From NCBI RefSeq assembly GCF_003590875.1, contig NZ_QYUN01000002.1, positions 3,720,001 through 3,784,000 of the forward strand: a stretch of 64,000 bases of DNA. Reading direction: 5' to 3'. Numbering within the stretch: the first letter of the stretch is position 1; the number at the start of each line of letters is the position of its first letter. The position numbers and the translations under genes are program-made. The DNA is from Noviherbaspirillum cavernae (GTDB taxonomy: Bacteria > Pseudomonadota > Gammaproteobacteria > Burkholderiales > Burkholderiaceae_D). The notes under the pieces were generated by a model, which made no database searches, was not told the DNA's origin, and was given only the letters and a program-made list of their open reading frames with translations. Shown here piece by piece: positions 7,665 through 16,455 of the stretch.

Positions 7665-8159
7665 CTACTGGTCCATTTGCGGCTGCGCGATGGTGCGCAG
7701 CTGGAAGCGGCCATCGTTGTTGAAGAGCCAGGTTTCCAGCACCTCGAGCCGGCCGTGGCGCAGCAGGTGCGGCGCGGGACGCGGGAATGGCGCGGCGGTC
7801 TTGAGTGTCGCCAGCGCGGTGCTCTCGGTCACGCGATCGCGGTTGGAGCGGTGGATTTCGCTGCGCACGAGGTTGCCGTTCGCATCGATCACGTACTTCA
7901 GCACCACCACCGAACGCAACAGTGCCTGCGGGCGGCCGTCGTACACCTTGCCGGAACTGGCTTGCGAGATGTGCAGCGCCAGGTCGCGCTTGTAGCCATC
8001 AATGGTGGCGGCGCTCGACGGCGCGGCATGCACCATCTCCCTTCTTTCGGCGGTAGTCGCGGCGCTGCCGACGCCGGCGCGCTCGTTTTCGGGAGCGTTG
8101 TGACTGGCGCAGCTTGCGAGCGCGCTGGCGGCCAGCAGAAGCACAATCCTGTTGTTCAT
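7665..8159 (-). CDS. Lipoprotein with TonB C-terminal-like domain
   Basis: 164 residues. The start MNNRIVLLLAASALASC gives a signal peptide with lipobox ASC. The C-terminal ~95 residues (VVVLKYVIDANGNLVRSEI through FPRPAP to ETWLFNNDGRF) have the beta-alpha-beta pattern of the TonB C-terminal fold. The usual Pro-rich periplasmic spacer and N-terminal anchor of real TonB are missing, and no exbB/exbD is nearby. It is more likely a periplasmic TonB-domain lipoprotein than an energy transducer. The upstream in-frame extension was rejected because the signal peptide starts here. Confidence 0.72.
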   Translation of the reverse strand: MNNRIVLLLAASALASCASHNAPENERAGVGSAATTAERREMVHAAPSSAATIDGYKRDLALHISQASSGKVYDGRPQALLRSVVVLKYVIDANGNLVRSEIHRSNRDRVTESTALATLKTAAPFPRPAPHLLRHGRLEVLETWLFNNDGRFQLRTIAQPQMDQ

Positions 8160-8336
8160 GACGGTATCGGGTCGAAGCAATGTGATGCGTTGAGTAATGC
8201 CTTGAGAGCTGCGCAAGGCGTGACGGCACGGCAATCATGCATCTTCGAAAGTCTTGCCTTCGGCCAAGTATAGTACGGCCGATTCGCGGCAAAGCGGCGC
8301 GCTTGCATATCGATACACTTCTCCTACCCTGTGCAT

Positions 8337-8921
8337 ATGCGCCGCCTCATTTCCATGCTGCTCATGCTGTGCCTTCCTGTCATCGCGGCCTGGGCGCAGG
8401 ATACAGATGGCGTCCCGAGGATGCAGACCATGGTCTCTCGCGCCAGCAAGGATGGGCACACGTTTTTCGAGATCAGCGCGAAGGGCTTCGTGCAGGCCGC
8501 GCCGCAGCAGGCGTGGCGAGTGCTGACCGGCTACGAGCGGCTGCCCGAATTCGTGCCCAACCTGCGCTCGTCGAAACTGGTGGCGCGCAACGGCAACGAA
8601 GTCATCCTCGAGCAGGAATCGACCGCCGGCTTCCTGTTCGTCGCGCAAGGCATCCACCTCGTGCTGCGCGTCACCGAACAGCCCTATTCCGCCATCGATA
8701 TCGCGATGGTCGACGGCGACATGAAGCATTACAGCGCACGCTGGGAACTCACGCCTGTCGAACAGAACGGCGTCGCCGGCACCCGCATCACCTATGCGGG
8801 CACGATGGAACCGGGATTCTTCATTCTGCCGATCGTGGGCGACATGGTGGTGGAAAAGGACGTGAAGGAGATGATGAATGCGGTGGCGGCGGAGATCGAC
8901 AGAACGGCGCGCGTGAAATGA
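8337..8921 (+). CDS. Secreted SRPBCC (START-like/polyketide cyclase) protein
   Basis: About 194 residues with a cleavable signal peptide (MRRLISMLLMLCLPVIAAWA-Q). The body has the SRPBCC pattern: APQQAWRVLTGYERLPEFVPNL, an ESTAGFLF strand and a long C-terminal helix (VEKDVKEMMNAVAAEID). These proteins form a hydrophobic cavity for a ligand that cannot be named from sequence. ATG 8337 was preferred to GTG 8331. It is convergent with the peptidase gene. Confidence 0.8.
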   Translation: MRRLISMLLMLCLPVIAAWAQDTDGVPRMQTMVSRASKDGHTFFEISAKGFVQAAPQQAWRVLTGYERLPEFVPNLRSSKLVARNGNEVILEQESTAGFLFVAQGIHLVLRVTEQPYSAIDIAMVDGDMKHYSARWELTPVEQNGVAGTRITYAGTMEPGFFILPIVGDMVVEKDVKEMMNAVAAEIDRTARVK

Positions 8922-8960
8922 AGCGTCGCCGATACCCGGCGGCGCACTGCCTGCGTGCCG

Positions 8961-9944
8961 TCACACAAAGCTGCCGCGCTTTCTGAAGCGCTCCGTCGCG
9001 GCAACCAGCGCAGCCGCGATCCCCGGCTCGACCGCGGCATGGCCCGCATCCGCGATCACCTGCAGCTCCGCCTCGGGCCACGCCTCATGCAGACGGTGCG
9101 CCGAGAGCGGCGGGCACACCACGTCATAGCGTCCCTGCACGATCACCGCCGGCAGATGGCGGATGCGGCCGATGTTGCTGATCAGTTGATCGTCGTGCAT
9201 GAAGCCGCCGTGCAGGAAGTAATGCGCCTCCAGCCGGCCAATGCCGAGACTCACCGCGTCCGAGGAAAAGTCCTCGATCGCTTCCGCGTCGGGCCGCAGG
9301 AACAGGCAGCTGCCTTCATAGCGGCTCCAGGTGCGCGCCGCCGGCAGATAGATGTCCGGGTCATCGCTGAACAGGCGCTTCTCGTACGCGCGCAGCAAGT
9401 CGCCGCGCTCGGCGTCCGGAATGGCCGCGACGAATTGCGCGTGCACCTCGGGGAAGAACCAGCGCATGCCATGCATGAACCAGTCGACCTCCGCCCGCGT
9501 GCACAGGAAGATGCCGCGCAACACGAAGCCCAGACAGCGCCCGGGATGCGCCTGACCATACGCCAGCGCCAGCGTCGCGCCCCACGAACCGCCGAACACC
9601 AGCCATCGCTCGATGCCGAGCATCCTGCGGATGCGCTCGATATCGTCGATCAGCAAGGGCGTGGTGTTGTTGCGGTACTCGCCCAGCGGCGTCGATCTGC
9701 CCGCACCGCGCTGATCGAACAGCACGATGCGGTAATGCGCCGGATCGAAGAAGCGGCGATGCCGGGGCGACAGGCCGCCGCCCGGCCCGCCGTGCAGGAA
9801 CAGCACCGGCACGCCGTGCGGATTGCCGCACTCCTCCCAGTACAAGGTGTGCAATTCATCGACCGGCAGCCTGCCGCTGCGATAGGGTTCGATCGGTGGA
9901 AACAGGATCGCTTCAGTCTGGGGATGGGTCATGGCGTTTTCCAT
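8961..9944 (-). CDS. pip: Proline iminopeptidase
   Basis: 327 residues, alpha/beta hydrolase. Visible motifs are the oxyanion HGGPGGG, the DQRGAGRS loop typical of S33 peptidases, the nucleophile elbow GGSWGA, Asp in GRYDVVCP and the catalytic His in DAGHAA. The family removes N-terminal proline from peptides in the cytoplasm. The start MENAMTHP was chosen because the protein aligns in length with the family (about 320); the upstream in-frame part is low-complexity and lacks a ribosome site. Confidence 0.93.
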   Translation of the reverse strand: MENAMTHPQTEAILFPPIEPYRSGRLPVDELHTLYWEECGNPHGVPVLFLHGGPGGGLSPRHRRFFDPAHYRIVLFDQRGAGRSTPLGEYRNNTTPLLIDDIERIRRMLGIERWLVFGGSWGATLALAYGQAHPGRCLGFVLRGIFLCTRAEVDWFMHGMRWFFPEVHAQFVAAIPDAERGDLLRAYEKRLFSDDPDIYLPAARTWSRYEGSCLFLRPDAEAIEDFSSDAVSLGIGRLEAHYFLHGGFMHDDQLISNIGRIRHLPAVIVQGRYDVVCPPLSAHRLHEAWPEAELQVIADAGHAAVEPGIAAALVAATERFRKRGSFV

Positions 9945-10195
9945 CGGAATGTCGTCGCTCCATTGTATGCCGCGCGCTTCGCGCAATGGCATGCGGCGCG
10001 CCGGGAGGATTGCCGTTCGAGCAAGAGAATGCGCTGCTGCACACCGCGCGGCGGGCGGAGCGGTGCCGGCACGCGGAATCGCCACAAAGCTCTAGCCAGA
10101 ACCGGAAAACTCCTGTAGACTTCGGGCCCTTCAGACGTGGTGACACACGTCAATGTTTGACCAGCCGATGTACGCCAATCAGACAGTCGATTTCA

Positions 10196-10272
10196 GGAGC
10201 GGTAGTTCAGTCGGTTAGAATACCGGCCTGTCACGCCGGGGGTCGCGGGTTCGAGTCCCGTCCGCTCCGCCA
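10196..10272 (+). tRNA. tRNA-Asp (GTC)
   Basis: The 77-base cloverleaf has a GGAGCGG/CCGCTCC acceptor stem, discriminator G and encoded CCA. The anticodon GTC lies in CCTGTCACG, decoding aspartate. A strong terminator starts six bases after the CCA. Confidence 0.95.
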
Positions 10273-10277
10273 AAACG

Positions 10278-10311
10278 AAAAAAGACGAACCAAACGGTTC
10301 GTCTTTTTTTT
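10278..10311 (+). terminator. Terminator of tRNA-Asp
   Basis: AAAAAAGACGAACC, a short loop, then GGTTCGTC followed by a run of eight T. It lies between tRNA-Asp and the convergent rdgC gene and probably serves both. Confidence 0.9.
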
Positions 10312-10323
10312 CGTCCTTCCGCT

Positions 10324-11226
10324 TCACTCGGGCTTGAACTCGCCGCCCAGCGCCTCCACCAGATCGTCGAGCAGCTTGCTCAACTCGCCTGTCATCAACG
10401 CAAAATCGGTATCGAAACGCTCGTCGTCGTTCTGCGTCATCGCATCGGCGTTTTCCTTCAGCACGTCGAGCGGCGCGACGCGCTTGAGCGTCAGCGACTC
10501 GGTCAGCACCAGCGACACGCGGTCGGCCCAGGTCAGCGCGAGCCGCGTGCACTGCTTGCCCGACGCGATATGGCGGCGCACGTCGTCCGGCTCCAGCGTG
10601 TGGCGCACGTAACGCACGGTGGCCTTGCCCTCGCTGGTGGAGCGCAGTTCGGTGTCCTGGTCGATCGTGAAATTGCGCGGCGCCTCGTCCGCCGCCAGCC
10701 AGTCCGTCATGGCCGCAACCGGCGACTGCTGCACGCGCAGCGTGCCGAGCGGCAGCTGGCCCAGCGATTGCAGCAGCGCCTTGAACACCTCGTCAGCCTT
10801 GGCGGGGCTGGCCGCATCGACCACCAGCCAGCCGTGGACCGGGTCGATCCAGACCGAGGTGTTGCGGCGGATGCTGAAGGCGCGCGGCAGCAGCTCGTCG
10901 GTGACCTGCTCCTTGAGCTCCTTCATCTGCTTGCGGCCCGGCTTGAAGCCCTGCTGCTCCTCCAGCTCGGCGGCACGCGCCTTGCACACCTGATTGATCA
11001 CGGTGGACGGCAGCAGCTTCTTCTCGGTGCCCAGCTGCAGCAGCAACTGCTTGTTGACGGTGTGGACCAGCATGCCATTGTCGCGCGGCGACACCCAGCC
11101 ATTGCTCTGCATCTCGAGGCTGTTGGAAGCCGAGAATGCGCGCGGCGCGAGAGCGTCGTGCAATTGTTCGGAAGTCAACGCCCACGGGGCGGAAAGCCGA
11201 TAAACCTGAAGATTCTTGAACCACAT
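10324..11226 (-). CDS. rdgC: Recombination-associated protein RdgC
   Basis: 300 residues, the usual length for RdgC. The conserved start [11 protein letters not shown], the central [10 protein letters not shown] and [15 protein letters not shown], and a helical C-terminus are all visible. RdgC forms a ring on double-stranded DNA and restrains RecA-dependent recombination. The start at MWFKN was chosen over an eight-codon longer frame because the family begins there. Confidence 0.96.
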   Translation of the reverse strand: MWFKNLQVYRLSAPWALTSEQLHDALAPRAFSASNSLEMQSNGWVSPRDNGMLVHTVNKQLLLQLGTEKKLLPSTVINQVCKARAAELEEQQGFKPGRKQMKELKEQVTDELLPRAFSIRRNTSVWIDPVHGWLVVDAASPAKADEVFKALLQSLGQLPLGTLRVQQSPVAAMTDWLAADEAPRNFTIDQDTELRSTSEGKATVRYVRHTLEPDDVRRHIASGKQCTRLALTWADRVSLVLTESLTLKRVAPLDVLKENADAMTQNDDERFDTDFALMTGELSKLLDDLVEALGGEFKPE

Positions 11227-11274
11227 GGCGCGTCCGAAAAAAGGCGCCATTCTACACGCTGGGTATGACGAAAG

Positions 11275-12360
11275 TCAGTCGTCGGATCGCGCGTCCGGGT
11301 CGAACAGGCCAAGCTGCTGCAGGTCCTCCTCACCCTCCTTCACCCGAATGCCGACGCCGAGCAGGCGCACCGGCCGCCGGCCGCGCTCGTAGCCGGTTTC
11401 CAGCAGCCGCGCGAATTGCGGCGCGTCGAGCGCGGTGCCGACGCATTCGACCGTGGTCTGACGGAAGTTGGCGAAGCGCAGCTTGACGAACAGTCCGCGC
11501 ACATGCCTTTCCGCGCCGGCGCGCCGCACGCGCGCGACCAGACTTTGCAGCAAGTCGGGCAGCTGTTGCAGACAGCCGTCGAGGTCGGGGATGTCATGCA
11601 CGTAGGTTTCCTCGACGCTGACCGACTTGCGTTCGCGCGTCGCATTGACCTGGCGCGTGTCGATGCCGCGGCACAGGCGGTACAGGCTTTCGCCGAACTT
11701 GCCGAAGTGCTGCTGCAGCGCGATCATCGGCCAGTCGCGCAGGTCGGTACAGGTATGCGCGCCCAGTTTCTTCAGCTTGGCCGCCGTCACCTTGCCGACG
11801 CCGAACAGCTTTTCCACCGGCAGCGTGGCGACGAAGGCATCGACTTCCGGCGGGCGGATCACGAACATGCCGTCGGGCTTGTTCCAGTCGCTGGCAATCT
11901 TGGCGAGGAACTTGTTGGGCGCGATGCCGGCCGAGGCGGTGATGCCGACGGTAGCCGCGATGCGGGCGCGGATGTCCTGCGCGATCAGCGTCGCGCTGCC
12001 CTTGAAGTGCGGCGCCCGCGTGACGTCGAGATAGGCTTCGTCGAGCGACAAGGGCTCGACCAGTTCGGTGTAGTCGCGGTAGATGGCGAGAATCTGCTTC
12101 GACGCGGCGCGGTATTTTTCCATTGCCGGCGGCAGCACGATCAGGTCCGGGCAGCGTTGCAGCGCCTGCGACATGGCCATCGCGGAGCGCACGCCGAAAC
12201 GCCGCGCTTCGTAGTTGCAGGTCGCCACCACGCCGCGCTGGTCGGGCCGCCCGCCGACCGCCAGCGGATGCCCGCGCAATGCGGGGTTGTCGCGCATCTC
12301 GACCGCCGCATAGAAGCAGTCGCAATCGCAGTGGATGATTTTTCGGGAGGGCGCGTCCAA
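11275..12360 (-). CDS. dinB: DNA polymerase IV (Y family)
   Basis: 361 residues. The palm motifs are present: HCDCDCFYAAVE near the N-terminus with the first catalytic Asp, and SLDEAYLDV with the Asp-Glu pair. GITASAGIAPNKFLAKIASD and the LFGVGKVTAAKL helix-hairpin-helix follow, then a little-finger domain. Pol IV bypasses damaged bases and is error prone. No LexA box was identified by eye in front of it. It is separated from rdgC by 48 bases on the same strand. Confidence 0.95.
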   Translation of the reverse strand: MDAPSRKIIHCDCDCFYAAVEMRDNPALRGHPLAVGGRPDQRGVVATCNYEARRFGVRSAMAMSQALQRCPDLIVLPPAMEKYRAASKQILAIYRDYTELVEPLSLDEAYLDVTRAPHFKGSATLIAQDIRARIAATVGITASAGIAPNKFLAKIASDWNKPDGMFVIRPPEVDAFVATLPVEKLFGVGKVTAAKLKKLGAHTCTDLRDWPMIALQQHFGKFGESLYRLCRGIDTRQVNATRERKSVSVEETYVHDIPDLDGCLQQLPDLLQSLVARVRRAGAERHVRGLFVKLRFANFRQTTVECVGTALDAPQFARLLETGYERGRRPVRLLGVGIRVKEGEEDLQQLGLFDPDARSDD

Positions 12361-12516
12361 GGTGCAGGAATGACGAATACGCGGGGCAATGTGCCGTCTA
12401 TTCTACCGGCGCATGCGGCGCTTGCCATTCCTCGCCGCGAACTTGCCGAAGCGGCAAGGTCGCGACCTGCGTGATTGCGGCGCGCCGGTCGAGCGGCGCG
12501 CCGCAGAACTTCCCGC

Positions 12517-12837
12517 TTACTTGCCCGTGCCGCTCTCGGCATCGGGTGTTTGCATGCCGCCGCTCTGACGCGAGGCTTTCAGTTCGGCTTCGGACATTTC
12601 CTTCTCCGACTTGTACTTCTGCTTGGCGCTGTCCTTGTCGGATTTGTATTCGGACTTTGCGGCGGCGTCGGATTCCCGCTTCTTGATCAGGGGATCGCTG
12701 GTTCCGGATGTGGAGGTGCCGGCGGCAGCTGCGCCGGAAGTGGCTGGGGATGGAGATGGTTCGGCAGTCTGCGCCTGGGCCATCTGTGCGAATGCAGCGA
12801 CTGCAAGAGCGAGCAAGATCTTTGATGATTTCTGCAT
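12517..12837 (-). CDS. Small secreted Lys/Ser/Ala-rich protein of unknown function
   Basis: 106 residues with a clear signal peptide (SSKILLALAVAAFAQMAQAQ) and a mature part that is a low-complexity charged helix with repeated KSEYKSDKDS/KQKYKSEKEM units. The start is set by AAAGGAG seven bases upstream. No enzyme motif is visible. Similar short periplasmic proteins are common in Burkholderiales. I do not recognise a function. Confidence 0.7.
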   Translation of the reverse strand: MQKSSKILLALAVAAFAQMAQAQTAEPSPSPATSGAAAAGTSTSGTSDPLIKKRESDAAAKSEYKSDKDSAKQKYKSEKEMSEAELKASRQSGGMQTPDAESGTGK

Positions 12838-13055
12838 GAGAACTCCTTTTCGAAACATTGAAACCCGGTGGCAACACACCATCGGCACGAATCCGGCCGG
12901 TGCTGCCAGCCGCGATTCGTTAGTCAAGGACCCCCGCATGCCGTCAAAGTTCACAAATTGGCAACAAGCATTGCCTGACGGATGCTGCACGAGGGAATGG
13001 AGGCGCGATGAATCGCGTTTTGTTAAGCTTCGCGGTTTCAGCTCATTCTTTTCTC

Positions 13056-14255
13056 ATGCCGAGTCATTTCCCCGACGGAACGCGCAACGACACGGCCGCC
13101 GCCGCTTCGTCCCCGCCCTCGAACGATATTGCCGCGAGCGATCATCCCGTCCTTCACTGGAGCGAGGCGGGCGAGGCCCGCGCCGCGCGCTGGCGCTCGG
13201 AAAACGCGACGCCGCCGCCGAAGCGCGTGGTCGTTGCCGACGACCGCATGACGGCCGACGCCGCCTATCGCCTCGCGTGTGAAGGCACGGCGCTCCTGTG
13301 GCACGGCGACTTCCAGAATGCGCGCCAGTTGCTGCAGGCGATGGCGCGGCGTGCGGATCGCAAGCCGCGCAAGCAGGCAGCGTCGCCGACGGATGCCTTT
13401 CATCTGCACCGGCAGGCGCAATCGCAGCGCGCCCGCACGCTGGCAATGCTGCTGCTGCCCTTCGATGCGGACTTCCGCATTCCGCTGCGGCGTGCGCCCG
13501 ATGTGCAGCAGGCCTGCGAGGAAGCCTATGGCCCGGCAGACGCGCCCTTCGTCGCATCGCTGCGCGAATTGCTGGGACTGATCGGCGCGCACGAGTGGCG
13601 CAAGAAAGGCGTGGAGATTCCCGCGCTGGGCGCGCGCATTCATCCGCACTATGGCGTGTTCTCGCCGGTGCGCGGCGAATACGTGGAGCTGGTGGCGCAG
13701 GCGCCGCTGCCTGCGAAAACGCTGGCCTTCGACATCGGCACCGGCAGCGGCGTGCTGGCCGCAGTGCTGGCGCGGCGCGGCGTGGCGCACGTGGTCGCCA
13801 CCGATCAGGACCCGCGCGCGCTGGCCTGCGCGCGCGACAACCTGGAGCGGCTCGGATTGAACAGGCAGGTGGAAGTGGTGCAGGCCGATCTCTTTCCCGC
13901 AGGACGCGCGCCGCTGGTGATCTGCAATCCGCCGTGGGTGCCGGCGCGCCCCAGTTCCGCCATCGAGCACGCGGTGTACGATCCCGACAGCCGCATGCTG
14001 CGCGGCTTCCTCGCCGGCCTCTCCGCGCATCTGGAGCCGGGCGGCGAAGGCTGGCTGATCCTGTCGGACCTGGCCGAGCACCTCGGCTTGCGCCCGCGCA
14101 GCGAACTGCTGGCCGCGATCGATGCGGCGGGATTGAAGGTGCTGGGCAGGATCGACGTGCGGCCGCAGCATCCGAAGGCTGCCGATGCGGACGATCCGCT
14201 GCACGCCGCGCGCGCGGCGGAGGTGACGTCGCTGTGGCGGCTGGCGGCGCGCTGA
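13056..14255 (+). CDS. Class I SAM-dependent methyltransferase (PrmC/HemK-like NPPW motif)
   Basis: About 399 residues. A Rossmann methyltransferase domain occupies roughly residues 200-340, with motif I FDIGTGSGVLAAVLARRG near residue 225, the acidic VVATDQDPRAL strand and VICNPPW near residue 290. The (N/D)PP(Y/W) motif is typical of enzymes that methylate glutamine or base amino groups. The first ~190 residues contain DAFHLHRQAQSQRAR and are not a known substrate domain to me. Start ATG 13056 was chosen over an upstream ATG at 13008 because the latter adds an unrelated hydrophobic stretch. The substrate is unknown. Confidence 0.8.
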   Translation: MPSHFPDGTRNDTAAAASSPPSNDIAASDHPVLHWSEAGEARAARWRSENATPPPKRVVVADDRMTADAAYRLACEGTALLWHGDFQNARQLLQAMARRADRKPRKQAASPTDAFHLHRQAQSQRARTLAMLLLPFDADFRIPLRRAPDVQQACEEAYGPADAPFVASLRELLGLIGAHEWRKKGVEIPALGARIHPHYGVFSPVRGEYVELVAQAPLPAKTLAFDIGTGSGVLAAVLARRGVAHVVATDQDPRALACARDNLERLGLNRQVEVVQADLFPAGRAPLVICNPPWVPARPSSAIEHAVYDPDSRMLRGFLAGLSAHLEPGGEGWLILSDLAEHLGLRPRSELLAAIDAAGLKVLGRIDVRPQHPKAADADDPLHAARAAEVTSLWRLAAR

Positions 14256-14314
14256 TTTGCTACACTTTCGCGCCTTCGCGGCGCATCCGCACCGCTTCAT
14301 CCATCGAGGAAAAC

Positions 14315-14533
14315 ATGAGCAACAAACCCGCCCGCACGCTGACGTTCAAGTGCAAGAAATGTTCAAAATCCGTTCAGGTCTCTCTGCAGAAGGTATCGGC
14401 CTGCTCGCACATCCAGCCGTATCAGGGCATCTGCAAGTGCGGCGAAGTGATGCGCCATGCCACCGGGCAGAAGGATGCGGTGGAATCCTATCTCGCCGCG
14501 CCGGACGGCGACTGGTCGCATCATCATCATTGA
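14315..14533 (+). CDS. Small zinc-ribbon protein with natural C-terminal His run
   Basis: 72 residues, short enough to be hidden inside an overlapping frame. It starts after GAGGAAAAC at ATG 14315. Two knuckles are visible: FKCKKCSKS and GICKCGE, giving a probable four-cysteine zinc site. The protein ends WSHHHH. It follows the methyltransferase by 59 bases on the same strand, so they may be cotranscribed. Its function is not known; a metal-binding role is inferred from the Cys and His residues. Confidence 0.72.
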   Translation: MSNKPARTLTFKCKKCSKSVQVSLQKVSACSHIQPYQGICKCGEVMRHATGQKDAVESYLAAPDGDWSHHHH

Positions 14534-14551
14534 AAGCGTGAAGACGGGTAA

Positions 14552-14797
14552 TCAGACTTTCCGGTTCCGCATGGAGTCCTTGGATTTCCTGATGTAATCC
14601 GCGCCTTCCATGACTTCCTTGAGTGCCGTCAGCGCCTTCATGCTGCCGAACACGAGCAAGCCATGCTCCACCCCGATATCGAACGGCAATCTGTCGCCGA
14701 ACTGCTCCCAGACCTCGGCCAGGCTCGTGAGCAAAAGAATGATCCCCACCAGGAACTTGCTGAAGGGATGATCGATCAGGTATGCGATGGCACGCAT
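14552..14797 (-). CDS. Small two-helix membrane protein
   Basis: 81 residues. A hydrophobic helix (FLVGIILLLTSLAEVW) is followed by a second, weaker one (GLLVFGSMKALTALKEVMEG) and a basic tail. The layout resembles small conserved membrane proteins of unknown function. It is convergent with the zinc-ribbon gene. No enzyme motif is present. Confidence 0.62.
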   Translation of the reverse strand: MRAIAYLIDHPFSKFLVGIILLLTSLAEVWEQFGDRLPFDIGVEHGLLVFGSMKALTALKEVMEGADYIRKSKDSMRNRKV

Positions 14798-14845
14798 GAT
14801 TGTCTCCGTACTCGCGTGGAGTAATGGCGGGCGTGTTACGGCATT

Positions 14846-15175
14846 TCAGGACGCCCGCATCTGCACCAGAATCCATGGCTTGACCACCACCGCCCACAGG
14901 GAGGCGTCGGCCTCGAACCATGCGGTGGCAAGCTGGTCCGACACCTTCGTCACGCGCCCTTGCGCCATCCATTGCGAAACCGACTCCTTGTCGTCGCCGG
15001 CGATGCGCGCGGCGACCTCGATCAGGTCGAGATCGTCGCTCACTGCGATCATCGTGCCGGAAGCGAAGTGGCGTTGCAATTCGCTCCACGGGATGCGCGC
15101 GGTTTCGAGATTGAGCCTGGCGCGAAGCAGTTCGTCCTGCTTGTCCTGTTTGTCCTGCTTGTCTGTTGCGGTCAT
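14846..15175 (-). CDS. DUF2288-family protein
   Basis: 109 residues. The conserved IPWSELQRHFASGTMIAVSDDLDLIEVA and the tail AVVVKPWILVQMR match DUF2288. The N-terminus carries three repeats of DKQ (TDKQDKQDKQDE), encoded by a short tandem repeat that may vary in length between strains. Function unknown. It lies next to slyX on the same strand. Confidence 0.82.
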   Translation of the reverse strand: MTATDKQDKQDKQDELLRARLNLETARIPWSELQRHFASGTMIAVSDDLDLIEVAARIAGDDKESVSQWMAQGRVTKVSDQLATAWFEADASLWAVVVKPWILVQMRAS

Positions 15176-15202
15176 TGTCGGGGTTTCACGGGAATGCGGT
15201 TG

Positions 15203-15412
15203 TCAATAGTGCGGCGGTCTTTCATCCGCCGCACCGCGTTCGATGGCGGCGTCGCGCATCTCCTTGATGCGCCGCGCAAGCGCTGAACACAGGGCTTCGA
15301 GATCGTCTATCTTCTTCTGCTGCTGATAGACCATCTGGTTCAATGCGTCGACCATGTCGTCCTGGCGGGCGAGCCTGATTTCGATATCGACTAAACGCTC
15401 TTCGGTCGTCAC
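15203..15412 (-). CDS. slyX: SlyX-family coiled-coil protein
   Basis: 69 residues starting at GTG. ERLVDIEIRLARQDDMVDAL and VYQQQKKIDDLEALCSAL form the SlyX coiled coil. The GTG was chosen because AGAGAGG lies seven bases upstream and the family starts at this point; an ATG eight codons earlier is the alternative. SlyX is widely conserved but its role is unclear. Confidence 0.85.
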   Translation of the reverse strand: MTTEERLVDIEIRLARQDDMVDALNQMVYQQQKKIDDLEALCSALARRIKEMRDAAIERGAADERPPHY

Positions 15413-15533
15413 GGCGGAACCTCTCTGGATGCACAAAAGGCGCTTATCTTAATCGATCCGTGCAGGCCGGCGCATTCCGCCCTATCCTGAACACCTTCGT
15501 TTCGGATCAACCATTTTCCATTGCAGACAATCA

Positions 15534-15803
15534 ATGAGATCGACCAAAGCCAGCGCCGCCGTCAGCCGCCTCAATGCACGCGATACCGCCTATCGTTATT
15601 CGATGGGCATGACGGCCAGTGGTTTCTTTTATTTGTTGCGCGCCGAGGGTAATGCGGCGCCCGAGAAGATCAGCGCCGATCTGACGCTGGAGGAATTCGT
15701 GCGGTTTGCCGATCAGACCGGGCCGCAAAAGAAGGTCCGGGTCAGCAAGCTCGATGTCGCTTTCGAAAGGCAGCTGGGCAAGAAACACGACGGCCAGACA
15801 TGA
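15534..15803 (+). CDS. Conserved small protein of unknown function
   Basis: 89 residues, no signal peptide or membrane segment. It has a basic start, a central YRYSMGMTASGFFYLLRAEG and a helical, lysine-rich end. I do not recognise the family. It is divergent from slyX and reads as a real gene because its codon use matches neighbours and no better frame overlaps it. Confidence 0.5.
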   Translation: MRSTKASAAVSRLNARDTAYRYSMGMTASGFFYLLRAEGNAAPEKISADLTLEEFVRFADQTGPQKKVRVSKLDVAFERQLGKKHDGQT

Positions 15804-15864
15804 AAAATGCCGGACGGGAAGGCATTCCCGTCCGGCATCGGATCAAGCGATCGCGAATATCGGC

Positions 15865-16065
15865 TTAGAACTTGTGGCGCATGCCGATATTGAATGTCGA
15901 GGGATCGCTGCCCGCGGCAGCCGCACCGCCCAGCCGCGCGCCAGCGTCATTCTTGACGTAGGCGAGGTGTACAGATTGGTGCGCCTGGACAGGTCGCAGG
16001 TGTAGCCGAGCGCCCATTGGCCGGCATCGCCGTTCGGCACCAGCTTGTCGTCATGGAGGACGCAG
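15865..16065 (-). pseudogene. Gram-negative porin, frameshifted C-terminal remnant
   Basis: Read on the minus strand, the last ~31 residues are YVKNDAGARLGG through STFNIGMRHKF-stop, ending in the aromatic Phe required for outer-membrane barrel insertion. The preceding part (DAGQWALGYTCDLSRRTNLYT) is in another frame, so there is a one-base shift after LYT. All of the protein before KLVPNGDAG is missing and replaced by transposase-like sequence. The parent would have been a trimeric general porin of the Burkholderiales type. Confidence 0.8.
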
Positions 16066-16302
16066 GAAGCGAGGACCGTGCTGGATCCGAACGGTGCGGA
16101 CAGGCCGCCCCAGCATCGGCAGGTCGCGCATCTGACGCCAGCGCCACTCATGCACGCAGGCACAGTTGTGCCCCCATCCTGAACAAACCATCGCCGCGTC
16201 TGCCCGCGGTTCGAGCGTGATCCGGACGATATCGTCCTGCACATCGAGGGATAAAATGGAAAAGCCTTCCCAGAACGGGAGGTCGTGCGCAACATCGATC
16301 AT
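16066..16302 (-). pseudogene. ISL3-family transposase, N-terminal fragment
   Basis: About 75 residues remain: FSILSLDVQDDIVRITLEPR, a degenerate zinc-knuckle region (VCSGWGHNCACVHEW) and MRDLPMLGRPVR, the pattern at the start of ISL3 transposases before the DDE domain. The catalytic domain is gone and the frame runs into porin sequence. One zinc-ligand Cys appears to be Trp. A hairpin 70 bases upstream may be the old terminal repeat. Confidence 0.7.
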
Positions 16303-16371
16303 GAAGGTAGTGTCTCGTTATCTACTGATTGGTCGCACAACCAGTTTATCGACGATTCACTGCCCTCCTTG

Positions 16372-16410
16372 TTTTTGGTTGCTCCACGTTAATCCGTGAA
16401 GAACCAAAAA
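16372..16410. repeat. Imperfect palindrome with TTAATC loop (copy 1)
   Basis: TTTTTGGTTGCTCCACG, loop TTAATC, then CGTGAAGAACCAAAAA. It shares its right half and loop exactly with the perfect palindrome at 22151-22196. It lies 70 bases in front of the ISL3 fragment, which suggests an IS end, but it also abuts the ahpF terminator. Confidence 0.65.
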
Positions 16411-16432
16411 AGGGAGGCCGCAGCCTCCCTTT
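16406..16432 (-). terminator. Terminator of ahpF
   Basis: GGGAGGC, four-base loop, GCCTCCC with A and T runs on both sides, 24 bases beyond the ahpF stop on the minus strand. The minus-strand transcript ends in a U run. Confidence 0.87.
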
Positions 16433-16455
16433 CTCTTGCATTCCCAGCCGGAAAC

